From UBA1181 sp963619325 (GTDB taxonomy: Bacteria; Bacteroidota; Bacteroidia; Bacteroidales; Paludibacteraceae): a stretch of DNA of 20,656 nucleotides. Both the position numbers and the translations under genes were made by a program. Shown here one piece after another: positions 1 to 7,873 of the stretch; position 1 is the first letter of the stretch, and every line of letters starts with the position of its first letter. The stretch is taken from the NCBI GenBank assembly GCA_963619325.1, contig CAVEVQ010000035.1, forward strand, positions 1 to 20,656, read 5' to 3'. The notes under the pieces are model-generated. The model had not been told where the DNA came from, ran no database searches, and was given only the letters and a program-made list of their open reading frames with translations.

Positions 1-30
1 TTCGGGCAGGATAATTATGCTCTTTTGAGT

Positions 31-80
31 TTTAGCGGACAGCAATAATTAAAAATACTGCTGTCCGCTAAATTTTCTTT
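31..80 (+). terminator. Rho-independent terminator of a gene left of the window
   Basis: A perfect 14-bp inverted repeat (31-44 with 59-72, core AGCGGACAGCA) encloses a 14-nt AT-rich loop and is followed by a T-rich run (TTTTCTTTT). It points rightwards, so a plus-strand gene ends just before or inside its left arm. Stops occur in all three plus frames (12-14, 26-28, 46-48), so the frame of that gene cannot be chosen. No coding region for it is visible here. Confidence 0.85.
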
Positions 81-93
81 TCAAACAAAAATT

Positions 94-131
94 ATAGGCT
101 GAATTCCTCTCTCGGAACTCAGCCTATTTTT
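94..131. terminator. Bidirectional hairpin terminator
   Basis: Arms 94-107 and 114-127 pair over 14 positions with one A/C mismatch as read on the plus strand, which is a G-U pair on the minus strand. A T run (TTTT) follows on the plus side. An A run precedes it on the left, giving a U tract for minus-strand transcripts. It lies about 110 nt past the stop of the 399-aa secreted protein, so it may end that leftward operon. It may also act as a second stop for the gene entering from the left. Confidence 0.6.
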
Positions 132-237
132 AGTTACCTTCGTTTGTAAAAAAAAATCACATAACTATGGACAAAAACACAGATTTTAACGGGCGGCAAT
201 AGTTTTTACCTTTTTCCCTTAACGAAATAAAGAAATC

Positions 238-1437
238 CTACTTCACAACTACTTTTTCCGTCTCCGAACCATGCTTCACAAGGTATACTCCTGAAGAGAC
301 TTCAAATCTCATCTCCTCTTCTAAAGCAACTTTGGACGCTACTACATCACCAGAAACACGATATAGCGTGATTTTATCCCCTTTTGAGAGACCAGAGACG
401 GTAACAATATTCTTGTCCACATACACCCGCCAAGCGTAATTTTTCACCTCTACATTATCCGTTGAGTTATCACTAAATTTGAACGGTCCCGCCTCAACAT
501 ATTGCGTTCCTTTGATTGAATAGACATAGAAAGATGTCGTTTCAAGATCAACCACACTGCCCGGCACATTGACACTCTCACTTGTCGAGTTGTAGAACAC
601 TGCATCACAGTCTGTTGCGCCCTCTTTCAGAACCTTTACAGAATAAGATGTTGCACTTTCACTACCAGTGAATAAGACTACATAATCCTCAGATTTCTTT
701 GATGTGGAAACATTTGAAACCGCAGATAAAGGCGTTTCGCAAACTGCCGAGCCGTCTCCTGCTCCTCCATTACCGAATGTCCATCCTTTATTAGTGGCAA
801 TCGTAGGGTCGCTCGTGGCATCACCTGTGCATCCAACGGAATAGATTGTACCACCATTCGTAGAAAGAGATTTGAAAAGCGCATTGAGCTGACATGCTGG
901 AAGCGCACTATTGTTCGCATCTACGACTGTCAAATTCGGGAATGTTTCTGGCAGTGCCAAGTCGGAAATGCTTGCACAACGTTTAAAATCAAGCGATTGC
1001 AACGCTGTGTTTTTCGTAAGATCCAACTTTATTATCGGCAACAATGTTATATCCAATCTCGTCAATGCCACCGCATTCTGAAGATTGAGATTAACAAGCG
1101 AAGAGTTGGCCCAAATATTAAGCGTAGTGAGCGTTTTATCTGTCTCTGTGAATGACAAGTCCGTAACACCTGATTCGCCATTGGACCCATCTCCACGGAG
1201 GTCAAACCCCGTTACCGCCCCAGATACCTCCACAGTATAGTTACCTGCCGTCGTGTAGGTGTGCGATAAGTTGGAGTCGGTCGTTCCATCTCCCCAATCA
1301 ATTGAATATGTCCCAGTTATAGAATAAATATATTTTGTCTGATTCGCCGTTGCATTCCATTTCAGTTGGATGGCGGCAAAAGATGAACTTGCGCCTAAGA
1401 GCAGTGCAGCAAGTATTGAATATGCTATTTTTTTCAT
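238..1437 (-). CDS. Secreted PKD/LRR protein with T9SS sorting domain
   Basis: A 399-aa exported protein. Residues 1-22 form a signal peptide (MKKIAYSILAALLLGASSSFA). Residues about 40-75 hold a PKD-like motif (DWGDGT, then HTYTTAGNYTVEV). Residues about 95-200 are leucine-rich, BspA/internalin-like repeats with recurring L-x-L-x-x-N/A-x-x-L spacing. A short Fn3-like stretch follows at about 245-325. The last 70 residues resemble a type A T9SS C-terminal domain, ending GVYLVKHGSETEKVVVK. This predicts export across both membranes and cell-surface attachment or release. It lies 27 nt downstream of the 809-aa protein on the same strand, so the two are probably co-transcribed. The ligand is unknown. 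A binding or adhesion role is inferred from the LRR and PKD content only. Confidence 0.8.
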   Translation of the reverse strand: MKKIAYSILAALLLGASSSFAAIQLKWNATANQTKYIYSITGTYSIDWGDGTTDSNLSHTYTTAGNYTVEVSGAVTGFDLRGDGSNGESGVTDLSFTETDKTLTTLNIWANSSLVNLNLQNAVALTRLDITLLPIIKLDLTKNTALQSLDFKRCASISDLALPETFPNLTVVDANNSALPACQLNALFKSLSTNGGTIYSVGCTGDATSDPTIATNKGWTFGNGGAGDGSAVCETPLSAVSNVSTSKKSEDYVVLFTGSESATSYSVKVLKEGATDCDAVFYNSTSESVNVPGSVVDLETTSFYVYSIKGTQYVEAGPFKFSDNSTDNVEVKNYAWRVYVDKNIVTVSGLSKGDKITLYRVSGDVVASKVALEEEMRFEVSSGVYLVKHGSETEKVVVK

Positions 1438-1464
1438 GATAAATCTGTTTGAAAAGTTAGACGA

Positions 1465-3894
1465 TTACTTGCTGATAATCTCACAATAAGAATTGTCGCT
1501 ATTTTGAATATTCACGGTATATTTCCCTGATTGACAATAAGATGGGATCACAACGGAGGAGGCAGAATATATATTCCCTTCAGAAACTGCGACACCAGCC
1601 TCATTAAGCACACAATAGGTTGTCCCATCAGGCACTTTTCCTGTAACCGCAACGTACGTTCCTTTATTGGCGACCGTAAACTCACCCTCATCAACACTTT
1701 CACCTACTTCCATCTCATCGTCTGTAAAATAACTATATGGATAATTAATGTCATAATTACTTGTATGTGTGGAATTTAGAATAGAAAATCTTTGGTTGAG
1801 ATCGTTCCAATTGTTCCGCAATGTCGTGATTTGATCGACGGAAAGATTGCCCACTCCATCATGGCGAGAACGCGAATTGTTGCCCGACTCAGGCCATTGC
1901 AAGAACGTTCCGCTTGACTCAGAAGAACCGCTATTATTGAGCTCTCCTGCATCTTCACAATCACCACCCGCTACGCAGGTGCCTTCAATCTTGAATCCGC
2001 TTGTGTTATAGTAGAATCCATACTCACGCTGCCAAAGGTTACCACAGCAGATCGCATTATCTTTCACCTCGGTAGAGATTAGGAATGCGTTATCCGTCAC
2101 AAACGCATTGCCGTACACTTTGCTGCCATTGAAAACACGAGCAGAACCCGACACAACAGCATCACCATACACCTCAGCGTTAGTAAAGACCATCGCATTT
2201 TCCTTCACGACCGCATTGCCATACACCTTAGCCGCACCTTTCACAATAGCGTAATCTTCAATTCTCGCATTGTCAGAAACCGTCGCAGTCCCCAACACTT
2301 TCGCATTCGGACCAACATACGCCGACGAGGCAACTGTCGCAGTAGAAGCAACCCAACCTCCACCGTTGCTATGAGGTGCGCCATTGCTCTTTGCCCCTTC
2401 ATAGTCATCATTATACCCCATAGGGACAGCATTCTCAAAACACACCTCGTAAGGGTAACGGTAGTATTTAGGCAAACCAGCCTCCCAAGAATAGTTGTGG
2501 GCAGAGTTATGCTCCGTAGGCGCTCCTGCTACAACGAGCCAGACTTCACTATCGGTAGCCTCTTTCGTGAACGAAATAGTCTGATCCGCATTGTCGTAAA
2601 TATTTCCCATACGAACCGTTCCATCCGTCTTCTTTGCTACAAATCCGTATGCCCAGCCCGACTTCTTATTTGCATCCTTCGAATCATTCTCATTATGACC
2701 ACGGAAACGCATCTTAAAAGTTGCCGACCCATCCGCATTCACATTGGTAGGGAAAATCTGAATAGCGTTGAACCCATAATCCTGCGGTGCTTGACAGTCG
2801 CGTATCGCATAGTGGTTTTTCTCAGCATTAACCGCATAAAGAATCGTTCTATGCTTCTTCTGAACGATATCGAAGAACTGCACAATGCCTGTTCCATCCG
2901 TCGGATAAGAGAGACCATCGACCACACTTTTATAATACCTTCCATTCGTACCCTCATTAAAGTTGAATGTAACCATTCTCATCGCCGACTCTGCCACAAA
3001 AGCGTTGAGTTTTGCCTGGTTGTTGTCAAAGAAATAACGGCAAGCCGTCTGCATTGGATGTTCGTCCTTGAGGTTTCGTTTCCATAACTCGCCCAACGCC
3101 AAAACACCTTCCGTTTGCGTGAGATTTTCAAGGAAGAACGATGTCGTATAATGCTTTCTCGTGTTGAGAAAATGAGAATGAGTTGCGTACATATAACGGG
3201 CGAAATCCTCATTCACATATGGATACATTTGTAAAGCGCCATGATTGGCCGAACGCTCCCAAAACGCACCATTTTTCGTGTCCTGAAATGCACGGTACTC
3301 ATCGCTCGGACGATCAGAATAACATTGGTACGACATTGTGTGGAACAACTCATGCGCCAACGTGAAATAAGGATATTCAGCCATTGAATTCACACCCAAA
3401 GCGGCGGGATCAAGCCACATCGCTCCAATGGTATAGTCGTATCCGCCTCCATATGCCATCCAAGAGGTGGTGTAATTGAGCATGAACAAGAGTTTGTATT
3501 TAGTGATATACTTTCCATCGTTCCAAGTGGCGTGCAACGTGTTGACATGATGGTCAAAAATATCCTCGCAGGCGGCAAGGAACGTCTTCAAATTGAACGT
3601 CTGCGACGTGTTGTTAGGATTGATCATCTTCTCGGGATCTGTACCAAAGCCCGCTTCCCAAAAACAAACAATGTTCTCCGTCTGATACGAGCGGTTTTTA
3701 CTCCATCGCTCACTATCATCCTTCAGATCATCAATAGAACTAATGGTACCGTTCTGACCGTTTTTATTACAATAATCATCCTGCCATGAGGAATTGAAAT
3801 TGGTTGGAATGTAGACACTCTTCTCCGCATGAAGAGAAATGCCAACGAGCATAGAAAGCCCTATCGTCCACAATTTAAGTCGGTGTGTAATCAT
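1465..3894 (-). CDS. Secreted putative zinc metalloprotease with beta-helix repeats (DUF6055-like)
   Basis: An 809-aa protein with an N-terminal signal peptide (about residues 1-23). Residues 181-185 are HELFH, a HExxH zinc-binding motif. FWERSANHGA with E213 is a plausible third ligand of gluzincin type. The N-terminal half resembles the DUF6055 family as I remember it, in which peptidase activity is suspected but, to my knowledge, not shown. Residues about 515-620 carry repeated short units rich in V/A-x-x-x-A (for example AKVYGNAVVKENAMV), typical of a left-handed hexapeptide beta-helix. The C-terminus (GKYTVNIQNSDNSYCEIISK) looks like a divergent T9SS sorting domain. It is first in a two-gene leftward unit with the 399-aa protein. 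No substrate can be named. Confidence 0.7.
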   Translation of the reverse strand: MITHRLKLWTIGLSMLVGISLHAEKSVYIPTNFNSSWQDDYCNKNGQNGTISSIDDLKDDSERWSKNRSYQTENIVCFWEAGFGTDPEKMINPNNTSQTFNLKTFLAACEDIFDHHVNTLHATWNDGKYITKYKLLFMLNYTTSWMAYGGGYDYTIGAMWLDPAALGVNSMAEYPYFTLAHELFHTMSYQCYSDRPSDEYRAFQDTKNGAFWERSANHGALQMYPYVNEDFARYMYATHSHFLNTRKHYTTSFFLENLTQTEGVLALGELWKRNLKDEHPMQTACRYFFDNNQAKLNAFVAESAMRMVTFNFNEGTNGRYYKSVVDGLSYPTDGTGIVQFFDIVQKKHRTILYAVNAEKNHYAIRDCQAPQDYGFNAIQIFPTNVNADGSATFKMRFRGHNENDSKDANKKSGWAYGFVAKKTDGTVRMGNIYDNADQTISFTKEATDSEVWLVVAGAPTEHNSAHNYSWEAGLPKYYRYPYEVCFENAVPMGYNDDYEGAKSNGAPHSNGGGWVASTATVASSAYVGPNAKVLGTATVSDNARIEDYAIVKGAAKVYGNAVVKENAMVFTNAEVYGDAVVSGSARVFNGSKVYGNAFVTDNAFLISTEVKDNAICCGNLWQREYGFYYNTSGFKIEGTCVAGGDCEDAGELNNSGSSESSGTFLQWPESGNNSRSRHDGVGNLSVDQITTLRNNWNDLNQRFSILNSTHTSNYDINYPYSYFTDDEMEVGESVDEGEFTVANKGTYVAVTGKVPDGTTYCVLNEAGVAVSEGNIYSASSVVIPSYCQSGKYTVNIQNSDNSYCEIISK

Positions 3895-4041
3895 GGTTTA
3901 ACCTGTTTATATTATAAATAAAAGAATAAATTGCGCCTTTTCTTCAACGAACCGCAAATTAAAAATAAAAATTCAGATTGAATATGATTTTCTTAAATTT
4001 TATAAAATTTTCAGGAAAAATTGTCGTTCAACACACCGAAA

Positions 4042-4626
4042 TTATTTTCTATAGATTCTCCCCTCATTCTTCGTGGCAAAATCAGCCCAACTACTGAATT
4101 TCTTTTCTTTTATCGGTGAATTGGTCTCATAATAGTGGCAAAGCGCAATAGCGAGTGCGTCCGTAGCATCAAATTTCGTCTCCAAGTCCTCACTCGGGAT
4201 ATGCAACAAGTTCTGCAGCATCTTCGCCACCTGCTCTTTCGAAGCCGAACCATTGCCTGTAATCGCCATCTTCACCTTCAGTGGCGCATACTCTGCAATA
4301 GGGAGGTCTCTCTGCAACGCAGCCGATATAGCCACCCCCTGAGCCCGACCTAACTTCAGCATAGACTGAACATTTTTTCCGAAAAACTGCGCCTCTATGG
4401 CAAACTCATCGGGCAAGAATTTTTCAATAATCTCAATCGTCCTACTGTGGATAGTCTTCAATTTCAAATAAGGATCGTCTATTTTCCTCAGATCAACAAT
4501 ACCCATAGCGACGTATTCCACCTTTCTTCCCTCTATCCGAAGAACGCCATAGCCCATAACATTCGTACCAGGATCAACACCAAGAACTACACGATCTATA
4601 TTTGAAAAGTTTGCAGAGATAGCCAT
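4042..4626 (-). CDS. ruvC: Crossover junction endodeoxyribonuclease RuvC
   Basis: A 194-aa Holliday-junction resolvase that cuts four-way junctions together with the RuvAB branch-migration motor. The four acidic metal-binding residues of the RNase H-like fold are recognisable: D18 in LGVDPGTNVMGYG, E78 in AIEAQFFGKN, and D153 and D156 in DATDALAIALCHYY. The conserved KNVQSMLKLGRAQG helix is also present. The length is close to the family norm (about 170-190 aa), with about ten extra residues at the N-terminus. The gene is transcribed divergently from serC. A TAnnTTTG box lies about 40 nt upstream of the start. No convincing terminator follows it. Confidence 0.97.
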   Translation of the reverse strand: MAISANFSNIDRVVLGVDPGTNVMGYGVLRIEGRKVEYVAMGIVDLRKIDDPYLKLKTIHSRTIEIIEKFLPDEFAIEAQFFGKNVQSMLKLGRAQGVAISAALQRDLPIAEYAPLKVKMAITGNGSASKEQVAKMLQNLLHIPSEDLETKFDATDALAIALCHYYETNSPIKEKKFSSWADFATKNEGRIYRK

Positions 4627-4667
4627 TAATTAGCAATATTGATGAGTCAATGAGGAAAAACACATTT

Positions 4668-4701
4668 CAAAATTAGCATTTTTCTATTGTGATATAGCCA
4701 A
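4668..4701 (-). promoter_or_regulatory. Putative ruvC promoter
   Basis: On the minus strand a -7 box TAATTTTG (4668-4675) is preceded by TTGG (4698-4701) with a 22-nt spacer. This fits the Bacteroidota primary sigma pattern (-33 TTG / -7 TAnnTTTG). The implied start is about 35 nt upstream of the ruvC ATG. Confidence 0.5.
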
Positions 4702-4910
4702 TATTAGAGAGAACACGTTAAAAAAACGTTTGCCAATTTGTTAGTTAAAACAAAGTTTTACAAAGATTAAATATCAAAAAGAAAGCAAACAACAATAATT
4801 CAATACACAACGTAAGCAAAACAAGCGCAAATCAAAGTTCAGTAAGTTTATATTAATTTTTTGTTTACAAAAAAACACTAAAGAAATTTTTCCTATAGCA
4901 AAAAGTTTTC

Positions 4911-4918
4911 TAATTTTG
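4911..4918 (+). promoter_or_regulatory. Putative serC promoter (-7 box)
   Basis: TAATTTTG matches the Bacteroidota -7 consensus exactly. The -33 element is poor: T-rich sequence at about 4887-4892 rather than a clear TTG. The 5' leader to the serC ATG would be about 85 nt. Confidence 0.45.
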
Positions 4919-5007
4919 CACCGTCGTTCCCTATAGGCTACGGCAAGAAGCAAAGTAAGTCTTGAAAGCGACTCATAAAAGTAAAAACATATTTAATACA
5001 TAGAGAT

Positions 5008-6090
5008 ATGAAAAAACATAATTTCAATGCCGGACCGTCAATTCTTCCAAGAGAAGTGATTGAGCAAACCGCACAAGCAGTGTTGGATTTCCAGAACGAT
5101 GGATTGTCATTGTTGGAGATCAGTCACCGTGCGAAAAACTTCCAGCCAGTTGTAGACGAGGCTGTTGCTTTGTTCAAAGAAATTCTCAACATCCCTGAGG
5201 GGTATTCAGTTATCTTCCTTGGTGGCGGTGCAAGCTTGGAATTCTGTATGGTTCCTTTCAACTTCTTGGAGAAGAAAGCAGCATACGTTAACACGGGTGT
5301 TTGGGCTAAGAAGGCAATGAAAGAGGCTAAGTTGTTCGGCGACGTTGTTGAAGTTGCGACTTCTGCTAACGAGAACTTCACTTGGGTGCCTAAGGCTGGT
5401 AAGGACTACCAAATCCCAACGGATGCCGACTATCTTCACATCACTACTAATAACACAATCTACGGAACTGAGTTGCTTCAAGACATTGACTCTCCGATTC
5501 CAGTAATCGCTGATATGTCTTCAGACATTTTCTCGCACCCAGTTGACGTTTCTAAATACGGAATGATCTACGGAGGCGCCCAGAAAAACTTGGCTCCTGC
5601 TGGTGTTACATTCGTTATCGTCAAGAACGAATTACTCGGTAAGGTATCTCGCCAAATCCCTACAATGTTGGACTACCGCACTCACGTCGACAACGGTTCT
5701 ATGTTCAACACTCCTCCTGTATTGCCTATCTACACGGCTTTGTTGAACCTCCGTTGGTTGAAGGCTCAAGGCGGTGTCAAGGAAATGGAACGTAGAAACA
5801 AGGCTAAGGCTGAACTTCTCTACAACGCAATCGACAACAGTAAGATCTTCGTTGGTACTGCTAAGAAAGAAGACCGCTCTCGCATGAACATCTGCTTCGT
5901 ATTGAAAGAGCAATACGCTGACCTTGCAGACGAGTTCTTCAAGTTCGCTACTTCTAAGGGTATGGTTGGAATCAAGGGTCACCGTTTGGTGGGTGGTTTC
6001 CGCGCTTCTTGCTACAACGCACTTCCTATTGAAAGCGTTCAAGCTCTCGTTGACTGCATGAACGAGTTCGAGGCTGCTCACGTTAAATAA
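5008..6090 (+). CDS. serC: Phosphoserine aminotransferase SerC
   Basis: A 360-aa PLP enzyme that transaminates 3-phosphohydroxypyruvate with glutamate, the second step of serine synthesis. It may also act in pyridoxal phosphate synthesis. The N-terminal signature NFNAGPSILPREV (5-17), the cofactor-site stretch GGGASLEFCMVPFN, and the PLP lysine K193 in IYGGAQKNLAPAG are all present. Its length matches the SerC family. The ATG start is preceded by a weak GAGAT. It is the first gene of a two-gene operon with serA, 118 nt apart. The reading frame is intact and I see nothing odd in it. Confidence 0.97.
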   Translation: MKKHNFNAGPSILPREVIEQTAQAVLDFQNDGLSLLEISHRAKNFQPVVDEAVALFKEILNIPEGYSVIFLGGGASLEFCMVPFNFLEKKAAYVNTGVWAKKAMKEAKLFGDVVEVATSANENFTWVPKAGKDYQIPTDADYLHITTNNTIYGTELLQDIDSPIPVIADMSSDIFSHPVDVSKYGMIYGGAQKNLAPAGVTFVIVKNELLGKVSRQIPTMLDYRTHVDNGSMFNTPPVLPIYTALLNLRWLKAQGGVKEMERRNKAKAELLYNAIDNSKIFVGTAKKEDRSRMNICFVLKEQYADLADEFFKFATSKGMVGIKGHRLVGGFRASCYNALPIESVQALVDCMNEFEAAHVK

Positions 6091-6163
6091 TTAACAAGAG
6101 ACGTTAAATCGAAAATCTTGGTATGCGTGAAGTTTCACACATATTCTCAAAAAAATAAACTTG

Positions 6164-6190
6164 GTAGAGGCGTCGACGAGGCGTCTCTAC
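6164..6190. repeat. Palindromic hairpin between serC and serA
   Basis: GTAGAGGCGTC (6164-6174), loop GACGA, then GGCGTCTCTAC (6180-6190) gives an 11-bp stem including two G-U pairs. It sits 18 nt upstream of the serA ATG. The ends GTAGAG...CTCTAC resemble a dispersed intergenic palindrome that I recall from Bacteroidota and cyanobacteria (GTAGAGACG...CGTCTCTAC). No poly-T follows, so it is not a standard terminator. It could be a REP-like element, an mRNA-processing or stability hairpin, or a cap on serA translation. Confidence 0.6.
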
Positions 6191-6208
6191 TCACTTAAAC
6201 TAAATCGT

Positions 6209-7129
6209 ATGACAAAAGTATTAGTTGCCACAGAGAAACCTTTCGCAAAGGTTGCCATTGATGGTATAAAGAGTGTTTTGGACGCCGCTGGCTTCCAAAC
6301 AGTATTGTTAGAGAAATACACAGAGAAGAAGCAATTGCTCGACGCAGCTGCCGACGTTGACGCTATCATCATCCGTAGCGATGTGATTGATAACGAGGTA
6401 TTCGACGCTGCTAAGAACTTGAAAATTGTTGTTCGCGCAGGTGCGGGTTACGATAACGTAGACCTCGCTGCCGCTACCGCTCACAACGTGGTAGTAATGA
6501 ACACTCCAGGTCAAAACGCCAATGCAGTTGCTGAGTTGGTATTCGGTTTATTGGTGTTCGCAGTTCGCAACTTCTACAACGGGAAGTCTGGTTCTGAATT
6601 GATGGGCAAAAAATTAGGCTTGCTCGCATTCGGTAACGTTGGACGTAATGTTGCTCGCGTTGCAAAAGGATTCGGAATGGAAGTTTACGCATACGATGCT
6701 TTCTGCCCCGCTTCTGCTATCGAGGAGGCAGGTGTTAAGGCAGTTGCAAAACAAGAGGATTTGTTCTCTACTTGCGACATTGTTTCTCTTCACATTCCTG
6801 CGACTCCAGAGACTAATAAGAGCATCAACTTCGACCTGGTTGGCAAGATGAAGAAGGGCGGCATCCTCATCAACACGGCTCGCAAAGAGGTTATTGACGA
6901 GGAAGGTCTCATTAAATTGTTGGCTGTCAGAGAGGACTTGAAGTACATCACAGATATCAAGCCAGACGCTGACGCTGAGTTCGCTAAGTTCGAGGGTCGC
7001 TACTTCTCAACTCCTAAGAAGATGGGGGCTCAAACAACAGAAGCTAACACCAATGCTGGTATTGCTGCCGCCAAACAAATCGTTGACTATATCAAGAACG
7101 GCAACGAGAAATTCAGAGTAAACAAATAA
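6209..7129 (+). CDS. serA: D-3-phosphoglycerate dehydrogenase (Bacteroidota-type SerA)
   Basis: A 306-aa NAD-dependent 2-hydroxyacid dehydrogenase that oxidises 3-phosphoglycerate to 3-phosphohydroxypyruvate, feeding SerC next door. Visible parts are VVRAGAGYDNVD, MNTPGQNANAVAE, the Rossmann turn LLAFGNVGR and the active-site strand INTARKEV. The short form lacks the C-terminal ACT domain. I start it at ATG 6209 (MTKVLVATEKPF). A longer frame from TTG 6161 would translate the hairpin and adds residues unlike the family. Two oddities are an alanine in place of the first glycine of GxGxxG, and KKMGA where most relatives have the catalytic-His motif PHxGA. My recollection is that Bacteroides SerA shares both. 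Confidence 0.93.
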   Translation: MTKVLVATEKPFAKVAIDGIKSVLDAAGFQTVLLEKYTEKKQLLDAAADVDAIIIRSDVIDNEVFDAAKNLKIVVRAGAGYDNVDLAAATAHNVVVMNTPGQNANAVAELVFGLLVFAVRNFYNGKSGSELMGKKLGLLAFGNVGRNVARVAKGFGMEVYAYDAFCPASAIEEAGVKAVAKQEDLFSTCDIVSLHIPATPETNKSINFDLVGKMKKGGILINTARKEVIDEEGLIKLLAVREDLKYITDIKPDADAEFAKFEGRYFSTPKKMGAQTTEANTNAGIAAAKQIVDYIKNGNEKFRVNK

Positions 7130-7149
7130 ACTATTCTCTATAATGAGAA

Positions 7150-7182
7150 GGCGTGCTGATAACCAGCACGCCTTTTTATTTT
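7150..7182 (+). terminator. Terminator of the serC-serA operon
   Basis: The stem GGCGTGCTG (7150-7158) pairs perfectly with CAGCACGCC (7164-7172) around a 5-nt loop and is followed by TTTTTATTTT. It lies 20 nt after the serA stop. Confidence 0.9.
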
Positions 7183-7251
7183 CTACCTAATCCAGGCAAC
7201 GAAAGACAACAAGGAATCTATTCGTCGCAAATCAGCAGACGTATGTCGTTG

Positions 7252-7848
7252 CTATTCCTCAATTTTCAATCCTTCCAATTTCTCAAACTTCGACTTTATT
7301 CGTTCATAGTCATTAAGGCGAATTTGTAATTGCATCCGACACTCATTGTCGAAGTTTTGCGAAACAACCGTCGGATTATCCTCTTTCACCACCTTCATCA
7401 CATCATTCATAATAAAATAGCCAAATGCTATGGTAAAAGTTGCCTCTAAATTGCGTTCCACGATTTCGCCGTTTTCAAAAGCATCCAACGAGGCCGTTTT
7501 ATAAGCGTTAATCAGACCACTTGTTCCCAATTTTGTGCCACCAAAATAGCGCACGACGACCATCAGCACATTTACGACATTTTTAGACATCAATGCACCT
7601 AAAATAGGGCGTCCAGCCGTCCCTGAGGGTTCTCCGTCGTCGTTGGAACGTGTTTCAGGATTTAAAGGGTTTATAATATAGGCAAAGCAAACATGACGGG
7701 CATCATGGTGTTTTTTCCGAAGGTCGTCAATAATCGGTTTTACTTGTTCTTTAGAAAAAACAGGAAAAGCGAAAGCAAAGAACTTGCTCCCCTTTTCCTT
7801 ATAAAGACCCTCACAAGGTGAGGTTATAGTCAAATATGCGTCATCCAT
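7252..7848 (-). CDS. YigZ/IMPACT family protein
   Basis: A 198-aa protein of the UPF0029 (Impact N-terminal) family with a C-terminal DUF1949-type region. The signature NDDGEPSGTAGRPIL (69-83) and VVVRYFGGTKLGTSGLINAYK (97-117) are clear. The ribosome- or GTPase-related role suggested for the family is not settled, and no catalytic residues can be named. The start codon lies 25 nt past the stop of the DEAD-box helicase on the same strand, so the two are probably one transcript. The length is typical of bacterial YigZ. Confidence 0.92.
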   Translation of the reverse strand: MDDAYLTITSPCEGLYKEKGSKFFAFAFPVFSKEQVKPIIDDLRKKHHDARHVCFAYIINPLNPETRSNDDGEPSGTAGRPILGALMSKNVVNVLMVVVRYFGGTKLGTSGLINAYKTASLDAFENGEIVERNLEATFTIAFGYFIMNDVMKVVKEDNPTVVSQNFDNECRMQLQIRLNDYERIKSKFEKLEGLKIEE

Positions 7849-7873
7849 TCAAATAGCAGAATGTTTGAACGTC

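Larger units (their letters stand above)
4627..5007. promoter_or_regulatory. Divergent ruvC/serC intergenic region
   Basis: This 381-bp AT-rich stretch has no credible gene. It holds a minus-strand promoter for ruvC near 4668-4701 and a plus-strand promoter for serC near 4911. After the serC box comes a leader of about 85 nt that includes a short dyad (CCTATAGG, about 4929-4938). The central part (about 4710-4880) is low-complexity A/T with no motif I recognise. Confidence 0.55.

Noticed and set aside
2371..3087. Long plus-strand open frame of 238 aa
   Set aside because: It is antisense to the metalloprotease gene, Arg/Ile/Cys-rich, with no recognisable motif. The minus-strand gene has a signal peptide, domains and a sorting tail.
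3995..4010. AT-only palindrome AAATTTTATAAAATTT after ruvC
   Set aside because: It has no GC in the stem and no U tract, so it is more likely low-complexity sequence than a terminator.
6161..6208. Upstream TTG start extending SerA by 16 residues
   Set aside because: It would translate the hairpin, and the added residues are unlike the family. ATG 6209 gives the canonical N-terminus.
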